Assembly (NCBI GenBank): GCA_046566095.1
Contig: JBKHXI010000148.1
Span: 1 to 9,000 of the forward strand
Direction of reading: 5' to 3'
Origin: CAMPJU01 sp046566095
GTDB lineage: Bacteria; Pseudomonadota; Gammaproteobacteria; Xanthomonadales; Xanthomonadaceae
Length of the DNA: 9,000 bases
The notes under the pieces were generated by a model, which worked only from the letters and a program-made list of their open reading frames with translations, had not been told where the DNA came from and did no database searches. How positions within the stretch are numbered: position 1 is the first letter of the stretch; the number at the start of each line of letters is the position of its first letter. The translations under genes and the position numbers were made by a program. This document shows positions 1 to 6,688 of this stretch, piece by piece.

Positions 1-70
1 AGGGACCTGTTTCCCTGGTGTCGACGCCACGCATGCGAAAAGCAGGTCCCTCGCTGCGCTCGGGACGACA
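1..70. repeat. Inverted pair of an intergenic repeat, left copy cut by window edge
   Basis: The first nine bases (AGGGACCTG) are the reverse complement of 43-51 (CAGGTCCCT). The right copy continues to about 70 as CCTCGCTGCGCTCGGGACGACA-like sequence, so two copies seem to face each other around a spacer of about 33 bases, with the left one truncated by the window. Within the right copy, 46-66 can fold as an imperfect hairpin: GTCCC pairs with GGGAC, then two mismatches and two inner pairs. Read on the minus strand, this hairpin lies just after the murB stop and is followed by a short TTTT run (38-41), so it could act as a weak terminator for murB. I recall similar CCTCGCTGCGCTCGGGA repeats between genes in Xanthomonadaceae and other GC-rich genomes, but copy number cannot be checked here. 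Confidence 0.6.
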
Positions 71-81
71 GCGGTGGAGGG

Positions 82-1170
82 TCACCACGTGGCGCCGACG
101 ATGCGGGGCTCGGGTTCGAGCAGGACGTCGAAGCGGCCCCGCACCGAGTCGGCGATGTCGCGCGCCAGTTCCAGCAACTGCGCCCCGGTCGCGCCGCCGT
201 GGTTGACCAGCACCAGCGCGTGCGCGTCCGATACCCCGGCATCGCCGCGGCGATGACCCTTCCAGCCGCAGGCGTCGATCAGCCAGGCCGCCGACAGCTT
301 GCGCAGGCCGCCGGCAGCGGTTGCGCCGTGGGCGGCGGCATCGGCCGGGAACGGCGCCACCGGGAACACCGGCAACGCCGGTTCCCGCGCCTTGAGCGCA
401 TCGGCCGCGGCGGCCGGCACGATCGGGTTCTTGAAGAAGCTGCCGGCATTGCCGACCACGGCCGGGTCCGGAAGCTTGCGGCGGCGGATGCGGATCACCG
501 CCTCGGCGACCTCGGCGGCGCGCGGCGTGCCGTCCACGCCCATCGCCGCCAGTTCCTGGGCGATGCCGGCGTAGTCCAGGCGCGGCGCGGCGCGGCGGGA
601 GAGCGCGAACTCCACCGCGGTCACGACGAAGCGGCCGGGTTCGCGCTTGAACAGGCTGTCGCGGTAGGCGAAGGCGCATTCGGCGCGGCCGAGCCGGCGG
701 ATCCGCCCGCTGCCGCGCTCGAAGGCCTCGACCGCGTGGATCGTCTCGCAGACCTCGACCCCGTAGGCGCCGATGTTCTGGATCGGCGCCGCGCCGACCG
801 TGCCCGGGATCAGGGCCAGGTTCTCCAGGCCCGCCAGTCCGCGGGCGAGCGTCCATTGCACCAGCGCATGCCAGGGGACGCCGGCATCGGCGCGGACCAC
901 GACCGGCCCGTCGCCGGCGCCCGGTTCGGCGATGCCGACCTCGCGCCCGGCCAGCGCCAGCACCGCGCCCTCCGGGTCTCCGGCGAACAGCAGGTTGCTG
1001 CCGCCGCCGAGCACCAGCAGCGGCCGCTCGCGCAGCCGCGGATGCTCCAGCAGCGCCGGCAACGCCGCCGCGTCGTCCACCTCGGCGAGCAGCGGCGCCC
1101 GCGCGGGCACGCGGAAGCTGTTGCGCGCGCCCAGCGGCGCGTCCTCGATCAGGCGGTACCGGGAATCCAT
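82..1170 (-). CDS. murB: UDP-N-acetylenolpyruvoylglucosamine reductase MurB
   Basis: MurB is a cytoplasmic FAD enzyme that uses NADPH to reduce UDP-GlcNAc-enolpyruvate to UDP-MurNAc, the second committed step of peptidoglycan precursor synthesis. The 362-residue protein is close to the E. coli enzyme in length and has its landmarks. There is an FAD-binding loop GGGSNLLF (55-62), the IPGTVGAAPIQNIGAYGVE segment (121-139), and AYRDSLFK (168-175) carrying the substrate-site Arg170. GSFFKNP (243-249) holds the catalytic proton donor Ser244, and the C-terminal LEPEPRIVG (351-359) holds the expected catalytic Glu354. The frame is open upstream to 1572, but that extension runs antisense through pyrD. 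The start at 1170 (MDSRYRLIEDAPLGARNSF) fits the family's N-terminus, although its Shine-Dalgarno sequence is poor. It lies 100 bases downstream of pyrD on the same strand and may share its transcript. Confidence 0.96.
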   Translation of the reverse strand: MDSRYRLIEDAPLGARNSFRVPARAPLLAEVDDAAALPALLEHPRLRERPLLVLGGGSNLLFAGDPEGAVLALAGREVGIAEPGAGDGPVVVRADAGVPWHALVQWTLARGLAGLENLALIPGTVGAAPIQNIGAYGVEVCETIHAVEAFERGSGRIRRLGRAECAFAYRDSLFKREPGRFVVTAVEFALSRRAAPRLDYAGIAQELAAMGVDGTPRAAEVAEAVIRIRRRKLPDPAVVGNAGSFFKNPIVPAAAADALKAREPALPVFPVAPFPADAAAHGATAAGGLRKLSAAWLIDACGWKGHRRGDAGVSDAHALVLVNHGGATGAQLLELARDIADSVRGRFDVLLEPEPRIVGATW

Positions 1171-1193
1171 GGCTGCATGATGCCTGCGATGCG

Positions 1194-1252
1194 CGCGCCG
1201 GCCTACCGGCGCGGCGGCGGCAGGGCACAGGCGCGTGCCGGCCGGCGCGCGC
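1194..1252 (-). terminator. Two GC-rich hairpins between pyrD and murB
   Basis: 1194-1213 is a perfect 8-bp stem (CGCGCCGG-type arms) around a four-base CCTA loop. 1231-1252 is a near-perfect 22-base palindrome centred on GCCGGC, with one wobble position. Both sit in the 100-base gap after the pyrD stop and would form in a pyrD-murB transcript. Neither is followed by a T-run on the minus strand, so I call them only possible attenuating or 3'-end structures. High GC makes chance palindromes common. Confidence 0.25.
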
Positions 1253-1270
1253 GAGGGCCGGGCGCCGCGC

Positions 1271-2326
1271 TCATTCCGGCGGCAGGTGGCCGCGGCTGGG
1301 CGCTTCCTTGCGCCGCCGCATCGCCTGCACGCATTCGCCGACCAGTGCCGGGCCGCGGTACACCAGCCCGGTGTAGAGCTGCACCAGGCTGGCGCCGGCC
1401 GACATCTTGGCGGCGGCGTCGGCCCCGGACAGGATGCCGCCGACGCCGACCAGCGGGATCGCGTCCGGCAGCCGGGTGCGCAGGCGGCGCAGCACCGCGG
1501 TCGCCTTGCCGGCCAGCGGCGCGCCGGACAGCCCGCCGGCCTCGTCGGCGTGGCGCTCGCCCTGGACCGCATAGCGCGAGACCGTGGTGTTGGTGGCGAT
1601 CACGCCGTCCACCTGCAGGTCGGCCAGCACCCGGCTGGCGGCGTCGATGTCGTGGTCGGACAGGTCGGGCGAGACCTTGACCAGCATCGGCACGCGCTTG
1701 CCGTGCCGGGCTCCCAGCCGCTCCTGGGCCTCGCGCAGGCCGCCGACCAGCCGCCGCAGCGCCTGCTCCTCCTGCAGCTCGCGCAGCCCGGCGGTGTTGG
1801 GCGAGGAGATGTTGACCGTCACGTAGTCGGCCAGCGGGTACACCCGCTCCAGGCAGTGCAGGTAGTCGTCCGCCGCCGCCTCGTTCGGCGTGTCGCGGTT
1901 GCGGCCGATGTTGATGCCCAGCAACCCTGCGCGGCGCTGCGCGCGTTCGATGTTGGCCACCAGCGCGTCCACGCCGGCGTTGTTGAAGCCGAGGCGGTTG
2001 ATGATCGCGCGCTGCCGGGGCAGGCGGAACATGCGCGGCTTCGGGTTGCCCGGCTGCGGCCGCGGCGTGACCGTGCCGACCTCGACGAAGCCGAAGCCCA
2101 GCGCGAGCAGCGCGTCGACGTGGGCGCCGTCCTTGTCCAGCCCGGCGGCGAGGCCGACCGGATTGCGGAACTGCAGGCCCAATACGGTGGTCGGCAGCGC
2201 GCGTGGCGTGTCCGCCAGTAGCGACGCGGCGCCCAGCCGCCAGGCCGCGTCCAGGCCGGCCAGCGCCACCGCGTGGGCGCGCTCGGGGTCCAGGCCGAAC
2301 AGGAGCGGCCGCGCGAGCAGGTACAT
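1271..2326 (-). CDS. pyrD: Dihydroorotate dehydrogenase (quinone), class 2
   Basis: PyrD oxidises dihydroorotate to orotate in pyrimidine synthesis, using FMN and passing electrons to membrane quinone. The 351-residue length and the N-terminal helical extension (MYLLARPLLFGLDPERAH) mark the membrane-associated class 2 enzyme. Visible motifs are the FMN-side NPVGLAAGLDKDG (55-67), the GTVTPRPQPGNPKPR loop (84-98), NRLGFNN (110-116) and NISSPNTAGLR (172-182). The last contains Ser175, the class 2 catalytic base, at the same number as in E. coli. LVKVSPDL (215-222), ATNTT (244-248) and the C-terminal phosphate-binding GVGGI (294-298) and QLYTGLVY (316-323) follow. The start lies only four bases after the stop of the DUF4190-type gene, so the two are probably cotranscribed and translationally coupled. 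Confidence 0.97.
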   Translation of the reverse strand: MYLLARPLLFGLDPERAHAVALAGLDAAWRLGAASLLADTPRALPTTVLGLQFRNPVGLAAGLDKDGAHVDALLALGFGFVEVGTVTPRPQPGNPKPRMFRLPRQRAIINRLGFNNAGVDALVANIERAQRRAGLLGINIGRNRDTPNEAAADDYLHCLERVYPLADYVTVNISSPNTAGLRELQEEQALRRLVGGLREAQERLGARHGKRVPMLVKVSPDLSDHDIDAASRVLADLQVDGVIATNTTVSRYAVQGERHADEAGGLSGAPLAGKATAVLRRLRTRLPDAIPLVGVGGILSGADAAAKMSAGASLVQLYTGLVYRGPALVGECVQAMRRRKEAPSRGHLPPE

Positions 2327-2330
2327 GCGC

Positions 2331-2615
2331 TCAGTTCGCCAGCCAGGCCAGCCAGGCGATGCCGCCGAACACGAACAGGAACAGCAGCAGCGCCAGCACC
2401 AGCAGGGCCAGGTTGGCCCAGCCCAGCACCAGCCCGGCCAGCGCCATGCCGTCGCCTTCCAGTTCGCCGTTCGCGCGCCGGATCTCGCCGCGCGCGACGT
2501 GCCCGGTCACCACCGCCACGATCGCGCCCACCAGCGGCAGCGCCACCCAGCTGAGCACGCCGAACACCAGGCTGAGGATCGCGGGGGTGCTGGTGCGGCG
2601 GTAGGCGCTGTTCAT
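2331..2615 (-). CDS. Small DUF4190-type membrane protein
   Basis: This 94-residue protein has two clear hydrophobic segments, at roughly 12-37 (ILSLVFGVLSWVALPLVGAI and following) and 58-91 (a long Leu/Phe-rich stretch). Between them is the polar link GHVARGEIRRANGELEGDG (38-56). The order helix, GHxAR.EIRR, GDGMALAGLVLGW, helix matches the DUF4190 family as I know it; its function is unknown. It is likely an inner-membrane protein with both termini on the same side. The gene ends four bases before pyrD, the gene of another membrane-associated protein. No strong Shine-Dalgarno sequence is seen before the ATG at 2615. The start is supported by the short charged lead before the first helix. Confidence 0.85.
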   Translation of the reverse strand: MNSAYRRTSTPAILSLVFGVLSWVALPLVGAIVAVVTGHVARGEIRRANGELEGDGMALAGLVLGWANLALLVLALLLFLFVFGGIAWLAWLAN

Positions 2616-2659
2616 GCGGCGTGTCGTGTTCGGGAGTGTCGCAGCAATCTACGCGATCG

Positions 2660-2683
2660 GCGGCCGCGACCGGACGCGGCCGC
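2660..2683 (-). terminator. Possible terminator hairpin after the ALDH gene
   Basis: Arms 2660-2668 (GCGGCCGCG) and 2675-2683 (CGCGGCCGC) form a perfect 9-bp stem around the six-base loop ACCGGA. It begins 11 bases after the ALDH stop on the minus strand. The T-content beyond it is low, so this is at most an atypical intrinsic terminator separating the ALDH gene from the DUF4190-pyrD-murB run. Confidence 0.4.
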
Positions 2684-2694
2684 GGTGCGCGCGG

Positions 2695-4227
2695 TCACAG
2701 GTCGAACTTGATGCCCTGCGCCAGCGGCAGGTCGTCGGAGTAGTTGATGGTGTTGGTCTGCCGGCGCATGTAGGCCTTCCAGGCGTCCGAGCCGGATTCG
2801 CGGCCGCCGCCGGTCTCCTTCTCGCCGCCGAAGGCGCCGCCGATCTCCGCGCCCGAGGTGCCGATGTTGACGTTGGCGATGCCGCAGTCGCTGCCGGCGG
2901 CCGACAGGAAGCGCTCGGCCACCCGCAGGTCGGTGGTGAAGCAGGCCGAGGACAGGCCCTGCGGCACCGCGTTCTGCTGGAAGATCGCCTCGTCGAGGTC
3001 GGTGTACTTCATCACGTACAGGATCGGGGCGAAGGTCTCGGTCTGGACCACCTCGGCGTCGTTGGACAGGCCGGTGATGATCGTCGGCAGCACGAAGTTG
3101 CCCTTGCGCTCCAGGCGGGCGCCGCCGGTCTCGACCTTGCCGCCTGCCGCCCTGGCCTTTTCGATCGTCGCCAGGTACGCGTCGACCGCATCCGGGCTGT
3201 TGAGCGGGCCCATCAGGTTCTTCGGGTCGGTGGGGTCGCCGATCTTGCCCTCGACCTGCTTGTAGGCCGCCACCAGCTTCGCCAGCACGTCGTCGTGGAT
3301 CTCGGCGTGGACGAACACCCGGCGGGTGGTGGTGCAGCGCTGGCCGGCGGTGCCGACCGCGCCGAACACGATCGCCGGGATCGCAAGCTTCAGGTCGGCG
3401 GTGCGGTCCACGATCATCGCGTTGTTGCCGCCCAGCTCCAGCAGCACCTTGCCGAAGCGGCGCTGCACGCGCTCGCCGACCTGGCGGCCGACCTTGGTGC
3501 TGCCGGTGAAGCTGATCATGGCCACGCGCCGGTCGTCGACGAACGCCTGCGCCAGCTCGGTGCCGGCGTCGTTGAACAGGAAGAAGATGTCGGGGAACCC
3601 GCCTTCCTTCAGCGCCTGGTTGCAGATCTTCATCGAGGCGATCGCCGACAGCGGGGTCTTCGGCGAGGGCTTCCAGATGCAGATGTCGCCGCAGACGCCG
3701 GCCACGAACGCGTTCCAGGCCCACACCGCGACCGGGAAGTTGAACGCCGAGATAATCCCGACGACGCCCAGCGGGTGCCACTGCTCGTACATGCGGTGGC
3801 CGGGGCGCTCGGAATGCATGGTCAGGCCGTAGAGCTGGCGCGACAGGCCGACGGCGAACTCGCCGATGTCGATCATCTCCTGGACCTCGCCGTCGCCTTC
3901 AGGTTTCGACTTGCCCATCTCCAGCGCCACCAGCGAGCCGAGCGCGTCCTTGTGGCGGCGCAGGGCGTCGGCGCACAGCCGGATCGCCTCGCCGCGGCGC
4001 GGCGCCGGGGTGCTGCGCCAGACCTTGAAGGCCTCCTGGGCGCGGCGGACGAGGGTCTCGTAGTCCTCGCGGGTGGTCGCCAGCACCGTCGCCAGCGCCT
4101 CGCCGTCGGTCGGGTTGGTCGGCACCAGCTCGCCGCCGCCGGTGGCCTGCGACCATTCGCCGCTGCCGAGGTAGGTGCCGGACTCGCGCGCGGACAGGCC
4201 CAGGGCGGTGAGGACGGGATGGATCAT
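2695..4227 (-). CDS. amaB: ALDH7-family aldehyde dehydrogenase (aminoadipate-semialdehyde / piperideine-6-carboxylate type)
   Basis: This 510-residue NAD-dependent aldehyde dehydrogenase most resembles the ALDH7 group (antiquitin, AmaB/Pcd), which oxidises L-2-aminoadipate 6-semialdehyde to aminoadipate in lysine catabolism. All core residues are visible: Asn163 in SAFNFPVAVWAWN, Lys186 in IWKPSPKTP (cofactor binding), the FTGSTKVGR turn (240-248), the general base Glu264 in LLELGGNNAM, the catalytic Cys298 in GTAGQRCTTTRR, and Glu397-Phe399 in TETFAP. The C-terminal SGSDAWKAYMRRQTNTINYS segment is the ALDH7 signature that guides my subfamily call. A good Shine-Dalgarno AGGAG (4234-4238) lies six bases before the ATG. 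No other lysine-degradation gene is in the window, so the substrate is inferred from family only, and the symbol is tentative. Confidence 0.93.
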   Translation of the reverse strand: MIHPVLTALGLSARESGTYLGSGEWSQATGGGELVPTNPTDGEALATVLATTREDYETLVRRAQEAFKVWRSTPAPRRGEAIRLCADALRRHKDALGSLVALEMGKSKPEGDGEVQEMIDIGEFAVGLSRQLYGLTMHSERPGHRMYEQWHPLGVVGIISAFNFPVAVWAWNAFVAGVCGDICIWKPSPKTPLSAIASMKICNQALKEGGFPDIFFLFNDAGTELAQAFVDDRRVAMISFTGSTKVGRQVGERVQRRFGKVLLELGGNNAMIVDRTADLKLAIPAIVFGAVGTAGQRCTTTRRVFVHAEIHDDVLAKLVAAYKQVEGKIGDPTDPKNLMGPLNSPDAVDAYLATIEKARAAGGKVETGGARLERKGNFVLPTIITGLSNDAEVVQTETFAPILYVMKYTDLDEAIFQQNAVPQGLSSACFTTDLRVAERFLSAAGSDCGIANVNIGTSGAEIGGAFGGEKETGGGRESGSDAWKAYMRRQTNTINYSDDLPLAQGIKFDL

Positions 4228-4233
4228 GGAAGG

Positions 4234-4238
4234 CTCCT
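4234..4238 (-). promoter_or_regulatory. Ribosome binding site for the ALDH gene
   Basis: The minus strand reads AGGAG six bases before the ATG at 4227. It is the strongest Shine-Dalgarno match at this end and fixes the ALDH start. Confidence 0.8.
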
Positions 4239-4306
4239 GCGGGAAAGGGGACGATGCGGCGCACGCGCCGGCGCCGGGCGGCCGGGTGCGGGCCCGTGGC
4301 GCGGGA

Positions 4307-4383
<77 letters not shown>

Positions 4384-4400
4384 GTGCTCCGGAACGCGCG

Positions 4401-4423
4401 TCCGCCGGGCCGGGCCCGGCGGA
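4401..4423 (-). terminator. Perfect 23-base palindrome between permease gene and tRNA-Arg
   Basis: Arms 4401-4411 (TCCGCCGGGCC) and 4413-4423 (GGCCCGGCGGA) are exact reverse complements around one base, so an RNA could form a long GC stem with a small loop. It begins 63 bases after the permease stop and ends 17 bases before the tRNA 5' end, so it may end the permease transcript or set the tRNA leader. No T-run follows on the minus strand. The role is inference. Confidence 0.35.
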
Positions 4424-4486
4424 GGCAACCCGGCGATTTTCGCATGGGCGGCGGGGCCGGGGCCAATCGGCGCCCGCGCGGCGCGC

Positions 4487-5821
4487 TCAGCGCGGCTCGA
4501 TCGCCGGCGGCAGCGGCGGCCGCCGGAACCGGTACACCAGCGCGCCCACCGCCAGCGCCACCGCGCCCATCGCCAGGTTCTTCCAGCTGGCGCTGGCCAG
4601 CAGCCCCAGCGCGACCGCGATCGCCAGCACCGGGATCGCCGGCCCGCCCGGCAGCCGCAGCGCGCCGGGGCGGTCCGGGTGCCGGCGCTGCAGCGCGATC
4701 GCCGCGCAGGCGGTGGCCACGTAGGCGAACAGCCGCGCGATCACCGACAGCAGCGCCAGCTGCACGAACGAGCCGCTCACCGCCAGCGCCAGCGCCAGCG
4801 CCGCCTGCACCCAGATCGCCACGTGCGGCGTGCGCCAGCGCGGGTGGACTCTGGCCAGCGGCCGCGGCAGGGTGCCGTCCACCGCCAGCGCGTACATGTA
4901 GCGCGGGCCGAACAGCATGGTGTTGAAGTTGGTGCCGAGGATCGAGATCGCCGCGCCTACGGTGAGCAGCAGCGCCGCGCCCGGGCCCGCGAACGCGGCC
5001 GCGGCCTCGGCCAGCGGCGCCGGCGACTGCGCGATGCCCGGCAGGGTGCCCTGCGCCACTGCCTGCACCGCCACGTACAGCGCGGTCACGATCGCGATCA
5101 TCGCCAGCAGGGCGAACGGCACGTCGCGGCGCGGGTTGCGGTATTCGCCGGCGGCCGCGGGCGTGTTCTCGAATCCCGCGTAGGCGAACAGCAGCAGCAG
5201 CGCGGCCTCGCCCAGGCGCCCGGGCGCCTCCAGCGGCAGGCCGGCCAGTTCCAGCCGCGACCAGTCCACGTACCAGGCGCCGACCGCGACGAAGAACAGC
5301 AGCGGCAGCAGCTTGGCGATGGTCAGCGTCACGCCGGCGCGCGCGGCGGTGCGCACGCCGACCAGGTTGAGCCAGGTCAGCAGGCCGAGCGAGGCCACCA
5401 CCACCGCCATCCGGCCCGCGCCGCTGCCCGCCCACGGCCAGAAGTGCGAGACCGCCAGCGCCAGGCCGTTGCTCAGCGCCGCGGCCACCGTGACCCGGGT
5501 GAGGATCGTCATCCAGCCAGTGAGGAAGCCGACGAAGGGGCCGAATGCCTCGCGCGCGTACAGGTAGGAACCGCCCGGGCCGTCGAAGTGGCTGGAGGCC
5601 TGCGCGTAGCACAGCACCAGCAGCGCCACCGCCAGCCCGGCCAGCAGGATCGCCCACAGGCTGGCGCCGCCGAGCAGCAGCACGGTCGCGGCCGGCAGCA
5701 GGTAGATGCCGCTGCCGACCACGTCGTTGATCGACAGGCCGACGATCTGCCAGCGCCCGACCGCGCGCACGAGGGTGGGTTGGCCGGAGGGCGGGCCCGG
5801 TGGGGTCGGCGTGGCGGACAT
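4487..5821 (-). CDS. APC-superfamily amino acid permease
   Basis: This 444-residue, very hydrophobic protein has about twelve predicted membrane helices, fitting the APC amino acid/polyamine/organocation family of inner-membrane transporters. After a Pro-rich cytoplasmic lead (2-15) comes TM1, with the broken-helix substrate loop VGSGIYLLP (35-43). The conserved YAREAFGPFVGFLTGW follows TM2, and FAYAGFENTPAAAGEYRNP, the unwound TM6 region with its cytoplasmic loop, is also present. The substrate cannot be read from sequence; cationic or neutral amino acids, or amines, are all possible. The start at 5821 is fixed by AGGAAG at 5827-5832. It follows the L,D-transpeptidase-like gene by 30 bases on the same strand and is probably in its operon, which hints at uptake of amino acids derived from wall peptides. 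Confidence 0.9.
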   Translation of the reverse strand: MSATPTPPGPPSGQPTLVRAVGRWQIVGLSINDVVGSGIYLLPAATVLLLGGASLWAILLAGLAVALLVLCYAQASSHFDGPGGSYLYAREAFGPFVGFLTGWMTILTRVTVAAALSNGLALAVSHFWPWAGSGAGRMAVVVASLGLLTWLNLVGVRTAARAGVTLTIAKLLPLLFFVAVGAWYVDWSRLELAGLPLEAPGRLGEAALLLLFAYAGFENTPAAAGEYRNPRRDVPFALLAMIAIVTALYVAVQAVAQGTLPGIAQSPAPLAEAAAAFAGPGAALLLTVGAAISILGTNFNTMLFGPRYMYALAVDGTLPRPLARVHPRWRTPHVAIWVQAALALALAVSGSFVQLALLSVIARLFAYVATACAAIALQRRHPDRPGALRLPGGPAIPVLAIAVALGLLASASWKNLAMGAVALAVGALVYRFRRPPLPPAIEPR

Positions 5822-5826
5822 GCGCG

Positions 5827-5832
5827 CTTCCT
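5827..5832 (-). promoter_or_regulatory. Ribosome binding site for the APC permease gene
   Basis: The minus strand reads AGGAAG five bases before the ATG at 5821. This supports that start and shows the gene has its own translation signal inside the proposed operon. Confidence 0.75.
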
Positions 5833-5851
5833 GTGGTTGCGGAGGGTCGGG

Positions 5852-6688
5852 TCAGGGGCCGGCCGGCGCGGGCAGGCCCCAGCGCGCATGCAGGCGCGCG
5901 TGGTCGGCGGCGGCGAGCAGCACGAACACCGGATCCGCGGACGGTTCCAGCCAGGCCAGCAGTGCCTCCATGTCGGCCGGCGCCATCGCCGTGCAGCCGG
6001 CGGTCGGCGTGTCCGGCGAGGCCCATTCGTGGGCGAAGATGCAGCTGCCGGCGCGGTCGGCGGCGTCGGCGTTGTGCTCGATCACGAAACCCAGGCGGTA
6101 GCGCTGGTCGCCGTCCTTGTGCAGGTCGCGGCGCATCGGCTCGGTGGAGCCGGCGATCGCCTCCGCGCCGACCGCGCGCGCGTCGACGATGCGGTTGTAC
6201 AGCGGCGAGCCGGGCACGTCGATGCACCAGTCGTGCGCGTCCATGCCCCGGTAGGGCAGCGCGGTGGGATGCGCGGGCGCGTAGCCGAAAGCGTGGCCGA
6301 TGCGGAACACGCCGGCCGGCGCGCGGCCGTCGCCCTCGCGCTTGGCCGGCCCCGGCTGCGGCGGATGCAGGCCGCGGCCCCAGGCGATGCCGCTGCGGCC
6401 GACCACCACCGGCACGGCCGGCCCCACGCTGCGCCAGGCGCCGCGCTCGCGCCGGTAGCGCTGCAGGCGGCCGTGCACCGCGTCGGCGTCGGCCACCGTG
6501 ACCAGCACCAGCTGGCGTGCGCCGGCCCAGGCCGCGGCCGCGGCCGGGTCGCCCGCCGGCCGCGTGCTGCAGGCCGCCAGCAGCACCGCCAGCGCAGCCA
6601 GCGCCAGTGCCGCCAGCGCCGGCGCCGCCGGCCGCGGCCGGGTCGATGGCGCGCCGCCGGGCGCGGAACGGGCCGGGGACGGGAGCAT
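5852..6688 (-). CDS. Lipoprotein with L,D-transpeptidase-like (YkuD-type) domain
   Basis: This 278-residue protein starts at 6688, where its ATG shares one base with the TGA of the upstream peptidase gene (TGATG). The lead holds an Ala/Leu-rich helix (about 21-39) ending in the lipobox LLAAC, so Cys40 is probably lipidated and the protein anchored in the envelope. The body has the KREGDGRAPAGVFRIG segment (116-131) typical of L,D-transpeptidase-like proteins, EHN (204-206) and the active-site region GSCIFAHEW...PTAGCTAM, with His220 and candidate catalytic Cys232. The TAGC form replaces the usual SHGC of YkuD enzymes. I recall it from the COG3786-type branch, whose activity is less well studied. 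By family it would cut or exchange wall-peptide D-amino acid bonds, but carboxypeptidase-like or scaffold roles are possible. The frame stays open upstream to 8482, only as an overlap of the peptidase gene. Confidence 0.88.
   Translation of the reverse strand: MLPSPARSAPGGAPSTRPRPAAPALAALALAALAVLLAACSTRPAGDPAAAAAWAGARQLVLVTVADADAVHGRLQRYRRERGAWRSVGPAVPVVVGRSGIAWGRGLHPPQPGPAKREGDGRAPAGVFRIGHAFGYAPAHPTALPYRGMDAHDWCIDVPGSPLYNRIVDARAVGAEAIAGSTEPMRRDLHKDGDQRYRLGFVIEHNADAADRAGSCIFAHEWASPDTPTAGCTAMAPADMEALLAWLEPSADPVFVLLAAADHARLHARWGLPAPAGP

Noticed and set aside
4780..4810. Short tandem GCCAGC-type repeats
   Set aside because: They encode Ala/Leu in a membrane helix of the permease and are explained by codon bias and protein composition.
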